Of a DNA stretch of 64,000 bases, positions 33,928-43,187 are shown piece after piece. How positions within the stretch are numbered: position 1 is the stretch's first letter; each line of letters begins with the position of its first letter. Source of the stretch: JARYGU01 sp033795365 (GTDB lineage: Bacteria; Pseudomonadota; Alphaproteobacteria; Rhizobiales; Rhizobiaceae); the NCBI GenBank assembly GCA_033795365.1, contig JARYGU010000014.1, positions 1-64,000 of the forward strand, read 5' to 3'. The translations under genes were made by a program, and so were the position numbers. Under the pieces are notes generated by a model. The model was not told the origin of the DNA. It was given only the letters and a program-made list of their open reading frames with translations, and did not search any database.

Positions 33928-35454
33928 TTACTCGATGTCGAAGGAGACACCCTGCGCGAGCGGGAGGGCCTTTGAATAATTCACGGTATTGGTGGCGCGG
34001 CGCATATAAGCCTTCCACGCATCGGAGCCGGATTCGCGGCCGCCGCCCGTCTCCTTCTCGCCGCCGAACGCGCCGCCAATCTCCGCGCCCGACGTGCCTA
34101 TATTCACATTCGCGATACCGCAGTCGGAGCCGTCGGCAGCAAGGAAGCGTTCCGCTTCCTGCATGTTCAGCGTGAAAATCGAGGACGAAAGACCGGCTGC
34201 AACAGCATTGTGTTCCGCAAGCGCCTGATCGAAATCGCTGTATTTCATGACATAGAGGATCGGGGCGAAGGTCTCTTCAAGCACGGGGCCTGTCTGTCTC
34301 GGCATCTCCACGAGTGCCGGCTTCGCATAGTAGGAGGTCTCCTTGCCGGCCTGCAAAACGCGCTCGCCGCCCGTCACCACGCCGCCTTCGGCCCTTGCCG
34401 CATCGAGCGCCTTCTGCATGTTTTCGAAGGCGGCCTTGTCGATCAGCGGGCCGACAAGGGCGGAAGTTTCGAGCGGATTGCCGACGGAGACGCTTTGATA
34501 GGCCTTCTTCAGCCGCGGCACGAGCTGGTCGTAGACGCTTTCGTGTACGAAGAGGCGGCGCAGCGTCGTGCAGCGCTGTCCGGCCGTACCCATTGCACCG
34601 AAGGCGATGGCGCGCAGCGCCATGTCGAGATCGGCCGAGGGGCAGACGATGCCGGCATTGTTGCCGCCGAGCTCCAGGATGGAGCGGGCGAAGCGTTTCG
34701 CAAGCCGCGGGCCGACTTCGCGACCCATCCGGGTCGAGCCGGTTGCCGATACAAGCGCCACCTTCGGGTGATCGACGAGAGCCTCGCCGGCAGCGCGATC
34801 ACCGACGAGAACCTGGCTGAGATTCTTCGGAGCATCGCCGAAACGGGCGATGGCGCGATCGAGGACCGCCTGGCAGGCAAGCGCGGTCAGCGGCGTCTTT
34901 TCGGAGGGCTTCCATACGATGGCATTGCCGCAGACGAGGGCCAGCGCCGCGTTCCAGGACCAGACCGCCACGGGGAAGTTGAAGGCCGAGATGATGCCGA
35001 TGACGCCGAGGGGATGCCAGGTCTCCATCATGCGGTGGCCGGGACGCTCGGTGGCGATCGTCAGGCCGTAGAGCTGGCGGGAGAGGCCGACGGCGAAATC
35101 GCAGATGTCGATCATCTCCTGCACTTCGCCGAGACCTTCGGACGTGATCTTTCCGGCTTCGATCGAGACGAGCCGGCCGAGATCGGCCTTGGCCGCACGC
35201 AGCTCCTCCCCGAGCAGGCGAACGAGCTCGCCGCGCTTTGGCGCAGGCACGAGCCTCCACTCTCGGAAAGCCTCGTGGGCCGCTTCGATCGTTCCGGCCG
35301 CTTCGCGCGCGGAGACCGACTTCAGCCTTGCGATTTCCTCGCCGCTCACCGGACTATAGGAGGCCATGTCGCCTTCCGTCCATGCGGCGCGGGAAACGCC
35401 GAGCTTGTCGAGGAGAGCCGCGGCTTCCTGCTTCACGTCGACGGTCTTGTTCAT
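33928..35454 (-). CDS. amaB: alpha-aminoadipate-semialdehyde / piperideine-6-carboxylate dehydrogenase (ALDH7)
   Basis: 508-residue aldehyde dehydrogenase that oxidises aminoadipate semialdehyde to 2-aminoadipate in lysine breakdown. Active-site Glu261 lies in LELGGNN and Cys295 in GQRCTTLRRLF; IISAFNFPVAVWSWN and WKPSEKTPLT form the NAD site. The ALDH7 character (human antiquitin, Pseudomonas AmaB) fits the neighbouring amaA and lysine dehydrogenase. The ATG at 35454 has GGAG 9 bases upstream and gives the usual length; the frame extends further but without family similarity. Confidence 0.88.
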   Translation of the reverse strand: MNKTVDVKQEAAALLDKLGVSRAAWTEGDMASYSPVSGEEIARLKSVSAREAAGTIEAAHEAFREWRLVPAPKRGELVRLLGEELRAAKADLGRLVSIEAGKITSEGLGEVQEMIDICDFAVGLSRQLYGLTIATERPGHRMMETWHPLGVIGIISAFNFPVAVWSWNAALALVCGNAIVWKPSEKTPLTALACQAVLDRAIARFGDAPKNLSQVLVGDRAAGEALVDHPKVALVSATGSTRMGREVGPRLAKRFARSILELGGNNAGIVCPSADLDMALRAIAFGAMGTAGQRCTTLRRLFVHESVYDQLVPRLKKAYQSVSVGNPLETSALVGPLIDKAAFENMQKALDAARAEGGVVTGGERVLQAGKETSYYAKPALVEMPRQTGPVLEETFAPILYVMKYSDFDQALAEHNAVAAGLSSSIFTLNMQEAERFLAADGSDCGIANVNIGTSGAEIGGAFGGEKETGGGRESGSDAWKAYMRRATNTVNYSKALPLAQGVSFDIE

Positions 35455-35780
35455 TCCTGTCTTCTCCATTGCTTCTTGCTTCCGGGCGACCGCGAGGTTC
35501 TGGCCGTCGGTGTCAGGGGACATTGCGCCGAGCGGTCCGGCGAGGTCAACAGTGGCGGTTGCCCCGCAGCCATTCGCGTCCATGCTCAAGATGCGGGGAC
35601 CGTTTTCAAGGGATGCCGCCGCAAGGATAGCAGCACCGTGATCGCGCAAGTTTTCCCTTTCCTGGCGTCCGCTCCGGTCTTACAAGGTTGTTTCGGTGTG
35701 AGTCATTCTGAAAACGGATCATAGACGATCGCTACGGGATGAGATCTCCACGGTTTTGACTATGTTGATGCGAGAGGCGA
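35455..35780. other. 326-bp divergent region between amaB and lysR
   Basis: The open frame upstream of amaB is a coding shadow. The region must hold both divergent promoters and the LysR binding site. I see no perfect LysR-type T-N11-A repeat that I would defend. Confidence 0.4.
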
Positions 35781-36674
35781 ATGAAGTTAAGCCGCAGGCT
35801 GATCCCGGACGTGACGACGCTGCAGGCTTTCGAATGCGCGGCACGGCACGGAAGCTTTACCCAGGCGGCGCATGAGCTGAACCTCACGCAGAGTGCCGTC
35901 AGCCGCCAGATCAAGGATCTGGAGGAACAGCTCGGCGTTCTGCTTTTCGAGCGGATCCGCCAGAGGGTGGTGCTCTCCGAAGGCGGGAGGCGTTTTCTGC
36001 CGGAGGTGCGTAAGCTGCTCCATCAGACCGAGGAAACGATGCTGCGCGCCATGTCGGCGGCGCGTTCCGACCACAGCCTCAGCATCGCGACCCTGCCGAC
36101 CTTCGGCAGTCGATGGCTGACCCCGCGATTGCCGGATTTCCTCGTGCAGCGTCCTGGTACGATCCTCAACATCGCGTCGCGCTCGGCGCCGTTCGATTTC
36201 GACGAGGAGAATTTCGACCTCGCGATTCACTACGGCCAGCCCGTCTGGGCTCGGGCGGCCTGTTCCTATCTCTGCAGCGAAATCATCCTGCCGGCGGCAA
36301 GCCCGGATCTCATTCGCAACAGCGCAATTGTCGAACCGGCCGACCTGCAAGGCGCTCCCCTTCTGCATCTGGCGACGCGCGCAAAGCTCTGGGCCGAATG
36401 GTTCGACATGAACGGGGTGGCCTCCGAGACCTCCTATCGCGGTCACCGCTTCGACCAGTTTTCGACTGTGATCGAAGCGGCGGTCGCAGGCCTCGGCTTC
36501 GCGCTGCTGCCGCTCTACCTGATCGAGCAGGAGCTTTCTTCCGGCCGGCTTGCCGTGGTGTTCGAGAGGCCGATGAAAACCGAGAACAGCTATTATCTCG
36601 TCGTTCCGGAAGGCAAGCTCGAAAATCCGCTGAGCCAGGCTTTCCGCGCCTGGATCAGTGCGCAGGTGAGCTGA
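35781..36674 (+). CDS. LysR-family regulator (GcvA-like)
   Basis: 297 residues: N-terminal helix-turn-helix (LQAFECAARHGSFTQAAHELNLTQSAVSRQIKDLE, about residues 15-49) and a periplasmic-binding-protein-like effector domain. The RRLIPDVTTLQAFE start and SRQIKDLEEQLGVLLFER resemble GcvA-type members. Divergent from amaB and co-directional with amaA, so it is the likely regulator of both, matching the Pseudomonas amaB-amaA arrangement. Confidence 0.9.
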   Translation: MKLSRRLIPDVTTLQAFECAARHGSFTQAAHELNLTQSAVSRQIKDLEEQLGVLLFERIRQRVVLSEGGRRFLPEVRKLLHQTEETMLRAMSAARSDHSLSIATLPTFGSRWLTPRLPDFLVQRPGTILNIASRSAPFDFDEENFDLAIHYGQPVWARAACSYLCSEIILPAASPDLIRNSAIVEPADLQGAPLLHLATRAKLWAEWFDMNGVASETSYRGHRFDQFSTVIEAAVAGLGFALLPLYLIEQELSSGRLAVVFERPMKTENSYYLVVPEGKLENPLSQAFRAWISAQVS

Positions 36675-36783
36675 GCGCATATCCATTCCCATTGCGAATG
36701 ATCCGGTGCCGAAATATCGTTTCCCTCGCCAGGGCAGATTGCCGAATGTGGCGCACCGACATTCCTGCTCAAGAAGAACCCCG

Positions 36784-38067
36784 ATGCTGAACGATCCGCG
36801 CTCCCACGGCCTGTGGGAAATCACCGCCCGCCCCGCACCGGCAACGTCGAGCTTTTCCGGTGTGGCGGAGGCGGATGTGGTGATCGTCGGGGGCGGCTAT
36901 ACCGGCTTTTCCGCAGCGCTTCATCTTGCGGAGCGCGGTGCTCGCGTGGTTGTCCTGGAAGGTGCGGAGATCGGTTTCGGGGGTTCCGGCCGCAATGTCG
37001 GCCTCGTCAATGCGGGCATGTGGGTCATGCCGGACGACCTGCCCGGCGTGCTCGGATCCGATTACGGCGGCCGGCTCCTGACCCTGCTCGGCAATGCGCC
37101 GCGCGCCGTGTTCGATCTCGCCGAAAAGCACGCGATGGATTGCGAGGCGATGCCGGTCGGCACATTGCATTGCGCCGTCGGGACATCGGGCCTCGACGAG
37201 CTCCGGCAGCGTGCGGAACAATGGTCGCGTCGCGGAGCGCCGGTCCGACTGCTGGATGCGGCGGAGACGGCGCTGAAGGTGGGAACGACGGCCTATTCGG
37301 GCTCCCTTCTCGATCTGCGCGCCGGCACGATCCAGCCGCTTTCCTATGTGCGCGGCCTGGCCGACGCGGCGATTGCCGCCGGCGCAAGGGTCTATACCCG
37401 CAGTCCCGTGACGGGAGCGGAGCGAAAGGCGGGCCGCTGGTCGGTGAGCACTGCCACGGGCTCGGTGACGGCCGATTGGGTCGTGGTCGCCACGAACGCC
37501 TATACCATCTCGCCATGGAACGAGGTGCGCGCGGAACTCGTGCACCTTCCCTATTTCAACTTCGCGACCGTGCCGCTTTCCGGCAAGCTGCAGGAGAGCA
37601 TTCTGCCGGAGCGGCAGGGCGCTTGGGATACTCGGGAGATACTCTCCTCCTTCCGCTTCGACAAGCGCGGGCGGCTGGTGTTCGGCAGCGTGGGGGCGCT
37701 GCGCGGTCCAGGGATTTCCATCCACCGCAATTGGGCGCGGCGCGCCTTGAGGAGGCTTTTTCCCGAGATTGGCGAGATCTCCTTCGAGGCGGAGTGGTAC
37801 GGCAAGATCGGCATGACCGCCGACAACCTGCCGCGCTTCCATCGGCTGGCGCAGAACGTGGTGGGGTTCAGCGGCTACAATGGCCGCGGTATCGCGCCGG
37901 GAACCGTGTTCGGCCAGGTGCTCGCGGCGCATGTGTCCGGCGAGATCGCAGAGAAGGATCTGCCGCTCCCGGTCACGGATCCGATCGCGCAATCGTTCCG
38001 CCCGATCCGGGAGGGCTACTACGAGCTGGGTGCCCAGCTCGCACATTTCGTGCAGGACCGCGCCTGA
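36784..38067 (+). CDS. amaA: FAD-dependent oxidoreductase, probable L-pipecolate oxidase
   Basis: 427 residues, the size of Pseudomonas putida AmaA. DAO-family marks are DVVIVGGGYTGFSAALHLAERG (about residues 32-53), FGGSGRNVGLVNAG and the C-terminal SGYNGRGIAPGTVFG. It would oxidise pipecolate to piperideine-6-carboxylate, which AmaB converts to 2-aminoadipate. The ATG at 36784 follows AAGAAG; the upstream in-frame ATG at 36706 lacks family similarity. It ends 8 bases from a convergent MFS gene. Other cyclic amino acids are possible substrates. Confidence 0.75.
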   Translation: MLNDPRSHGLWEITARPAPATSSFSGVAEADVVIVGGGYTGFSAALHLAERGARVVVLEGAEIGFGGSGRNVGLVNAGMWVMPDDLPGVLGSDYGGRLLTLLGNAPRAVFDLAEKHAMDCEAMPVGTLHCAVGTSGLDELRQRAEQWSRRGAPVRLLDAAETALKVGTTAYSGSLLDLRAGTIQPLSYVRGLADAAIAAGARVYTRSPVTGAERKAGRWSVSTATGSVTADWVVVATNAYTISPWNEVRAELVHLPYFNFATVPLSGKLQESILPERQGAWDTREILSSFRFDKRGRLVFGSVGALRGPGISIHRNWARRALRRLFPEIGEISFEAEWYGKIGMTADNLPRFHRLAQNVVGFSGYNGRGIAPGTVFGQVLAAHVSGEIAEKDLPLPVTDPIAQSFRPIREGYYELGAQLAHFVQDRA

Positions 38068-38075
38068 GGCTTCCT

Positions 38076-39275
38076 TCAGCGGCTGTGGGCAAGCCTGGGA
38101 AGGAAGACTGTGAGGACGCCGAGCAGCGGCATGTAGGAGCAGACGGAATAGACAAAGTCGATGCCGTGGGTATCGGCGAAGACCCCGAGAACGGCGGCAC
38201 CCAGTCCGCCCGCTCCGAAGGCGAAGCCGAAGAACACGCCCGCGATCAGCCCGACCCGCCCGGGAACGAGCTCCTGCGCGAAGACCACGATCGCCGAGAA
38301 GGCGGACGAGAAGATCAACCCGATCACCACAGTGAGCACCGCGGTCCAGAAGAGATCGGCATAGGGCAGGATCAGCGCGAAGGGTATGACGCCGAGGATC
38401 GAGAACCAGATGACGAAGCGGGTTCCGAAGCGGTCGCCGATTGGCCCGCCGAGGAAGACGCCGAGAGCCGATGCGCCGAGGAACAGGAAAAGCATCAGCT
38501 GCGCCTCCTGCACCGACAGGCCGAACCGCCCGATCGTGTAGAAGGTGAAATAGCTCGAAAGGCTCGAAAGATAGACATTCTTCGTCGTCGTCAGCAGGAC
38601 GAGCACCGCAAGCGCCCAGGCGACGCGGCCGCGCGGCAGGGGAAGTTCGCGGCTAACGGCCGGACGCCCTGCGGCAAGCCGACGCTCGCCGGCATACCAG
38701 CGGCCGACCCAGGTCAGGATCACCATGCCGAGAAGGGCGACGACAGAGAACCAGGCCACGCTCGTCTGGCCGAAGGGGAGGACAATGAAGGCTGCAAGCA
38801 GCGGGCCGATCGCGGTGCCGGCATTGCCGCCGACCTGGAACAGCGACTGGGCCAGCCCGTGACGGCCACCGGAGGCAAGACGGGCGACGCGCGAGGATTC
38901 CGGATGGAACACCGCGGAACCGAAGCCGATCAGGCACGCGCCAAGCACGAGCACCGGAAAGCTGTGCGCATAGGCAAGGAGGAAGAGGCCGAAGAAGGTG
39001 GAGGCCATGCCCGCCGGAAGCGAGAACGGCATCGGCCAGCGGTCCGTCACCAGACCGACCGCTGGCTGAAGCAGCGAGGCCGTGACCTGGAACGCCATGG
39101 TCAGCAGACCGATCTGGACGAAATCCAGCGCATAGTTTTCCTTCAGGAGCGGATAAAGCGACGTCAGCAGCGACTGCATGATGTCGTTCAGCATGTGGCA
39201 GATGCTGACGGCGACGATGATTGAGAAGCTGGTGCGCGCAGCGCCGGACGGCGCGACGGAAACTGCCGTCGACAT
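38076..39275 (-). CDS. MFS transporter, fosmidomycin-resistance (Fsr)-like
   Basis: 399-residue transporter with about 12 hydrophobic segments. The N-terminal ICHMLNDIMQSLLTSLYPLLK, then VTDRWPMPFSLPAGM and GFGSAVFHPESSRVARLASGGRHGLAQSLFQVGGNAG are Fsr-type motifs. CGAGG precedes the ATG at 39275. Divergent from an AraC-type regulator of the NimR kind, a pairing seen for drug-efflux MFS genes. Natural substrate unknown. Confidence 0.87.
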   Translation of the reverse strand: MSTAVSVAPSGAARTSFSIIVAVSICHMLNDIMQSLLTSLYPLLKENYALDFVQIGLLTMAFQVTASLLQPAVGLVTDRWPMPFSLPAGMASTFFGLFLLAYAHSFPVLVLGACLIGFGSAVFHPESSRVARLASGGRHGLAQSLFQVGGNAGTAIGPLLAAFIVLPFGQTSVAWFSVVALLGMVILTWVGRWYAGERRLAAGRPAVSRELPLPRGRVAWALAVLVLLTTTKNVYLSSLSSYFTFYTIGRFGLSVQEAQLMLFLFLGASALGVFLGGPIGDRFGTRFVIWFSILGVIPFALILPYADLFWTAVLTVVIGLIFSSAFSAIVVFAQELVPGRVGLIAGVFFGFAFGAGGLGAAVLGVFADTHGIDFVYSVCSYMPLLGVLTVFLPRLAHSR

Positions 39276-39355
39276 GGGAACCTCGAATGTTTCCTTGAGA
39301 GGGTATCGTTTTTTGCCGTAATACAGCGATTGCATTCGGCCTGCTTATGTGGTGA

Positions 39356-39391
39356 GGTCCATTTCTTTCGTGAATGGGCCAAAAATGGACC
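39356..39391. promoter_or_regulatory. palindrome spanning the araC start codon
   Basis: GGTCCATTT (39356-39364) and AAATGGACC (39383-39391) are perfect 9-bp inverted arms with an 18-base spacer, in the divergent region between the MFS pump and the AraC regulator. The ATG at 39385 falls inside the right arm. Likely the regulator's operator, though an mRNA hairpin over the start is also possible. Confidence 0.55.
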
Positions 39392-40242
39392 GACTGCCTT
39401 TCAAACTGCGTCTGGCATTGGACGACGACCATCTGCGCAACCTCGCCTGGATGGAACAGTCCAATGCGGACGTTCTGGTGCACAGTTCGGAAATTCCGCA
39501 CGGCTATGTCGTGCCGACGCACAGCCACAGACGAACCCAGTTTCTCTGCGTCTTCTCCGGCGTCGTCCTCGTCTCGACCGCGCGTGGGCGCTGGATGATA
39601 CCGCCCGGTCATGCCCTGCTCATTCCCCGCGGGCTGGAGCATTCGGTCGAGATGTTCAGCGATGTCAGCATGCGCTCGATCTATATCTTCTCGCCGGAGG
39701 GGCGCGCCGCCGCCTCGGAACCGGCCGTCCTGGAGGTCACGGATCTCGCGCGCCACCTGCTTGCCGAAGCCATCCGCCTGAAGAACGAGGGCGAGGCGGA
39801 ACGCCGGTCCGAACTTGTCATCGCGCTGCTGATCGACGAAATCGGCATGCTTCGGGAGCGCCCGCTCGGCCTGCCGTTTCCGACGAATGGCCGGCTTGCG
39901 GCGCTTTGCCGCGAATTCCTGGCGAACCCGGTTCCCGGTGCCAGGATCGACGACTGGGCGGGCAGGCTGAACATGAGCCGCCGCTCCTTCACGCGCTTCT
40001 TCCGCGAGGAGACGGGGGTTAGCCTCGCCACATGGCGCCAGCAGGCCTGCATCTTCGCCTGCCTGCCGCGCCTTGCCGACGGCGTTCCCGTCACGCGCAT
40101 AGCGCTGGACGCCGGTTACGAAAGCGTGCCGGCCTTCACGACCATGTTCAAGCGGATGCTCGGCACGTCGCCGAAACTCTATTTCCGAAATCGCAGCGGG
40201 GCGCTTCCGGCTCCCATGGCCGAACAACTGGCGATTCGATAG
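39385..40242 (+). CDS. AraC-family regulator with cupin sensor (NimR-like)
   Basis: 285 residues: N-terminal cupin-like domain (VPTHSHRRTQFLCVFSGVV, MIPPGHALLIPRGLEHSVEM, residues about 35-95) and C-terminal AraC helix-turn-helix pair (IDDWAGRLNMSRRSFTRFFREETG and ITRIALDAGYES-type VTRIALDAGYESVPAFTTMFKR). The ATG at 39385 is preferred to a GTG at 39349. Probably represses or activates the divergent Fsr-like pump. Confidence 0.85.
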   Translation: MDRLPFKLRLALDDDHLRNLAWMEQSNADVLVHSSEIPHGYVVPTHSHRRTQFLCVFSGVVLVSTARGRWMIPPGHALLIPRGLEHSVEMFSDVSMRSIYIFSPEGRAAASEPAVLEVTDLARHLLAEAIRLKNEGEAERRSELVIALLIDEIGMLRERPLGLPFPTNGRLAALCREFLANPVPGARIDDWAGRLNMSRRSFTRFFREETGVSLATWRQQACIFACLPRLADGVPVTRIALDAGYESVPAFTTMFKRMLGTSPKLYFRNRSGALPAPMAEQLAIR

Positions 40243-40399
40243 GGTGCGAAGGCTAATTGCGGCCTCACGTCTCAAAAAGACAGGCCGAAGGCGCTATTCG
40301 GGGGCTGTTTTCCGCCGTGCTTTGGGATTAGGAAGGGCAGGCGGGACCCAAATCGGGCCGCATATCCGGGAGCGATCTTCGCACGGGGGAGCAGAGGCC

Positions 40400-41182
40400 T
40401 TGAGAAAATTACTGGTCGTCGGTATCGGCGCGGGCAATCCCGAGCACGTTACGGTTCAGGCCGTCAACGCGCTGAACAAGGCCGACGTGCTGCTGATCCC
40501 GCTCAAGGGCGAGGAGAAGGCTTTCCTCGCCGACATGCGCCGCGAGATCTGCGAGCGCTTCGTGACGAACCCCTCCTGCCGCATTGTCGAATATGCCGTC
40601 CCCAGGCGCAGCACCGACGGCCGCTATGATGACGGGGTGCAGGACTGGCATCAGGCAATCGCCCGGATCTATGAGGATATCCTCCTTCACAAGGTTGCGG
40701 AGAACGAAACCGTGGGGCTGCTCGTCTGGGGTGACCCCAGCCTCTATGACAGCACGATCCGCATTATCGAGCATGTCCGGGCGAACGGCCGCGTTGCGCT
40801 GGATTTCGAGGTCATTCCGGGGATTACGAGCATCCAGGCGCTTTGCGCCAGCCAGCGCATCCCGCTGAACCGGATCGGCCTGCCCGTCAAGATCACCACG
40901 GGCCGGAGGCTGGCAGAGAGCTGGCCGGAAGGCGCCGGCGATGTCGTCGTCATGCTCGACGGCATCGAGGCCTATCGCACGGTGGACGATCCTGACGCCG
41001 AGATCTTCTGGGGAGCCTATCTCGGCACCGAGCTTGAAATCACGCTATCGGGGCGCCTCAGCGACATGGTCGAGACGATCGGCGAAACGCGTCGGCGGGC
41101 ACGGGAAAAGAACGGCTGGATCATGGACACCTATCTCATCCGCCGCGGGAACGGCCGTGACGACGCGGAGGAACCGGCGTGA
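40400..41182 (+). CDS. cobF: precorrin-6A synthase (deacetylating)
   Basis: SAM-dependent C1 methyltransferase of the aerobic corrin pathway, converting precorrin-5 to precorrin-6A with loss of acetate. 260 residues from TTG 40400, starting MRKLLVVGIGAGNPEHV, with LVWGDPSLYDST and VIPGITSIQAL typical of corrin methyltransferases. The GGGGGAG about 11 bases upstream supports the TTG. First gene of cobFGHIJ; cobF belongs only to the oxygen-dependent route. Confidence 0.95.
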   Translation: MRKLLVVGIGAGNPEHVTVQAVNALNKADVLLIPLKGEEKAFLADMRREICERFVTNPSCRIVEYAVPRRSTDGRYDDGVQDWHQAIARIYEDILLHKVAENETVGLLVWGDPSLYDSTIRIIEHVRANGRVALDFEVIPGITSIQALCASQRIPLNRIGLPVKITTGRRLAESWPEGAGDVVVMLDGIEAYRTVDDPDAEIFWGAYLGTELEITLSGRLSDMVETIGETRRRAREKNGWIMDTYLIRRGNGRDDAEEPA

Positions 41183-42558
41183 TGGCGGCGACGCTCTTCT
41201 GCGAGGCCGGGCCGGATGCGATGCAGACCGCTTCGTTGCGGCGCGGCGCCTGTCCTTCGCTCTCGCGTCCGATGAAGACCGGCGACGGGCTTCTAGTGCG
41301 GCTGCGCCCGCTGGAGGCAGGCCTTGCGCCTTCCGCCTTCAGGACAATCGCGCGGCTTTCGGCCGGGTACGGCAACGGCCTGATGGACGTCACAGCCCGG
41401 GGAAACCTGCAGATCAGGGGGCTTCGGGAAGAGACGGTCCCGCTCCTTTCGGCCGCGCTGGAAGATGCGGGCCTTTTCTTCCAGAGCGGCATCGCCATCG
41501 AGGTTCCGCCGCTGGCAGGACTCGATCCCGCAGAATTTGCAGATCCGAACGGGCTTGCGGACGATATCCGCAAGCATCTCCGGCAGCGCGGCGATCTTGC
41601 GCTCGCACCGAAGCTGTCGATCGTCGTCGACGGCGGCGGCGCGCTCGGCCTCGGACATCTGAATGCCGATATCCGCCTCGATGCCGTGGCCGGCGCCGGC
41701 GGCGCGCGCTGGCGGCTTTCGCTTGGCGGCGACCGGCGGTCCGCCCGCTTCGCCTCCTACCTCTCGCACAATGTTGCGGTGGAGGCGGTCATCGCTCTCC
41801 TCGAAAAGCTCGCTGCACAAGGCCCAACGGCGCGGGGGCGGGACCTCGATCTGGGCGGGGTTCGCGCTCTCCTGGGCGGTGAATCAGTTGCGGCGGAAAG
41901 GGACGACGCAAGCCCGGTTCCACGCCCGTCTCCTATCGGCCTCCACGCGATCGGAAGCGAGGTGGTGCTCGGCATCGGCCTTGCTTATGGTCAGGCGACC
42001 GCCGGAGGCTTCGAAGCCTTGATGGCGGGAATCGAGGCGCTCGGGGCAAGGGAAATCCGCCTGTCGGCAGGCCGCGCGTTTCTGGTGCGCGGTCTTGAAG
42101 GCAAGGCGCTTGCGGAGACGCAGCAACTTGCCCGGGCGGAGGGTTTCTGGACCGATGCCGCTACGCCGGGGAGCTTCGTTTCCGTCTGCGCCGGTTCGGC
42201 CGGCTGCATCTCCGGCCATTTCGATACACGGCTTGCCGCAGATGCCCTCGTGGCCGAAGCACCCGAACTTCTGGACGGAACCACAGCGGTCCATCTTTCC
42301 GCCTGCCCGAAAGGCTGCGCCCATCCGGGCGGCGCGGATCTGGTGGTCGTCGGGTCGGACGAGGGCGCGCGCCTTGTGATGGACGGCCGGGCCGGCGATC
42401 CGCCGCAAGCAGTCGTGCCGCTAGCGGCATTGCCACGCTCGCTCGCCTCGCTCGGCGCCTCCGCGAGGCGAGCACGCAGGTCCGGCGAGAACGCAGGATC
42501 ATTTCTTCGGCGGGCGCGCGAAACGCTCGTCACCGCTTTCCGACAGGGTTCTGAATGA
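41182..42558 (+). CDS. cobG: precorrin-3B synthase (O2-dependent)
   Basis: Ring-contraction mono-oxygenase of the aerobic pathway. 458 residues, a duplicated nitrite/sulfite reductase-like fold with the ferredoxin-like repeat LMDVTARGNLQIRGL near the N-terminus and the 4Fe-4S cysteines as CAGSAGC and CPKGC (about residues 337-343 and 376-380). The ATG overlaps the cobF stop by one base; a GTG three bases upstream is an alternative. Confidence 0.95.
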   Translation: MAATLFCEAGPDAMQTASLRRGACPSLSRPMKTGDGLLVRLRPLEAGLAPSAFRTIARLSAGYGNGLMDVTARGNLQIRGLREETVPLLSAALEDAGLFFQSGIAIEVPPLAGLDPAEFADPNGLADDIRKHLRQRGDLALAPKLSIVVDGGGALGLGHLNADIRLDAVAGAGGARWRLSLGGDRRSARFASYLSHNVAVEAVIALLEKLAAQGPTARGRDLDLGGVRALLGGESVAAERDDASPVPRPSPIGLHAIGSEVVLGIGLAYGQATAGGFEALMAGIEALGAREIRLSAGRAFLVRGLEGKALAETQQLARAEGFWTDAATPGSFVSVCAGSAGCISGHFDTRLAADALVAEAPELLDGTTAVHLSACPKGCAHPGGADLVVVGSDEGARLVMDGRAGDPPQAVVPLAALPRSLASLGASARRARRSGENAGSFLRRARETLVTAFRQGSE

Positions 42559-43187
42559 CAGAGTATGACTATATCAGGGATGGGACCGCCATCTACGAAC
42601 GTTCCTTCGCGATCATCCGGGCGGAAGCCGACCTTGCGCGCTTTTCCGAAGACGAGGCCGATGTTGCGATCCGCATGATTCATGCCTGCGGAATGGTGGA
42701 AGCGGCTTCGCACTTCGTGTTCTCCTCGGACTTCGTCCAGGCTGCGCGCGCTGCGCTGCGCCGGGGTGCGCCTATCTTCTGCGATGCGGAAATGGTGGCC
42801 CGCGGCATCACGACGGCTCGCTTGCCGGCGGAAAACGAGGTGATCTGCACCTTGCGCGACCCGCACACCTCGAAGCTTGCGCAGGAGATCGGCAATACGC
42901 GCTCCGCTGCGGCCATCGGGCTCTGGCTCGATCGTCTGGAAGGGGCGGTCGTGGCGATCGGCAACGCGCCGACGGCGCTCTTTTATCTTCTCGAGCTCCT
43001 GCGCGACGGCGCGCCGAAGCCGGCCGCGATCCTCGGAATGCCTGTGGGCTTCGTCGGTGCGGCTGAATCGAAGGAAGCGCTCGCGGAAAATTCCTACGGC
43101 GTCCCGCATGCGATCGTGCGCGGCCGCCTGGGTGGAAGTGCGATGACGGCCGCCGCGCTCAATTCGCTGGCGAGGGCAGGACTATGA
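42555..43187 (+). CDS. cobH: precorrin-8X methylmutase
   Basis: Moves the C11 methyl to C12, giving hydrogenobyrinic acid. 210 residues, with the catalytic His in VAIRMIHACGMVEAA and RGGAPIFCDAEMVARGI-type motif RRGAPIFCDAEM, plus MPVGFVGAAESKEAL near the C-terminus. Overlaps cobG and cobI by four bases each (ATGA), so the operon is tightly coupled. Confidence 0.97.
   Translation: MTEYDYIRDGTAIYERSFAIIRAEADLARFSEDEADVAIRMIHACGMVEAASHFVFSSDFVQAARAALRRGAPIFCDAEMVARGITTARLPAENEVICTLRDPHTSKLAQEIGNTRSAAAIGLWLDRLEGAVVAIGNAPTALFYLLELLRDGAPKPAAILGMPVGFVGAAESKEALAENSYGVPHAIVRGRLGGSAMTAAALNSLARAGL

Noticed and set aside
36813..39224. 803-codon plus-strand frame across amaA and the MFS gene
   Set aside because: Overlaps two well-supported genes in other frames and ends in an extremely charged repeat-like translation typical of antisense to membrane proteins.
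40243..40399. Cobalamin riboswitch before cobF
   Set aside because: No B12 box or GCAACTGT-type core in this 157-bp region; the only complete B12 aptamer in the window is at 51694-51883.
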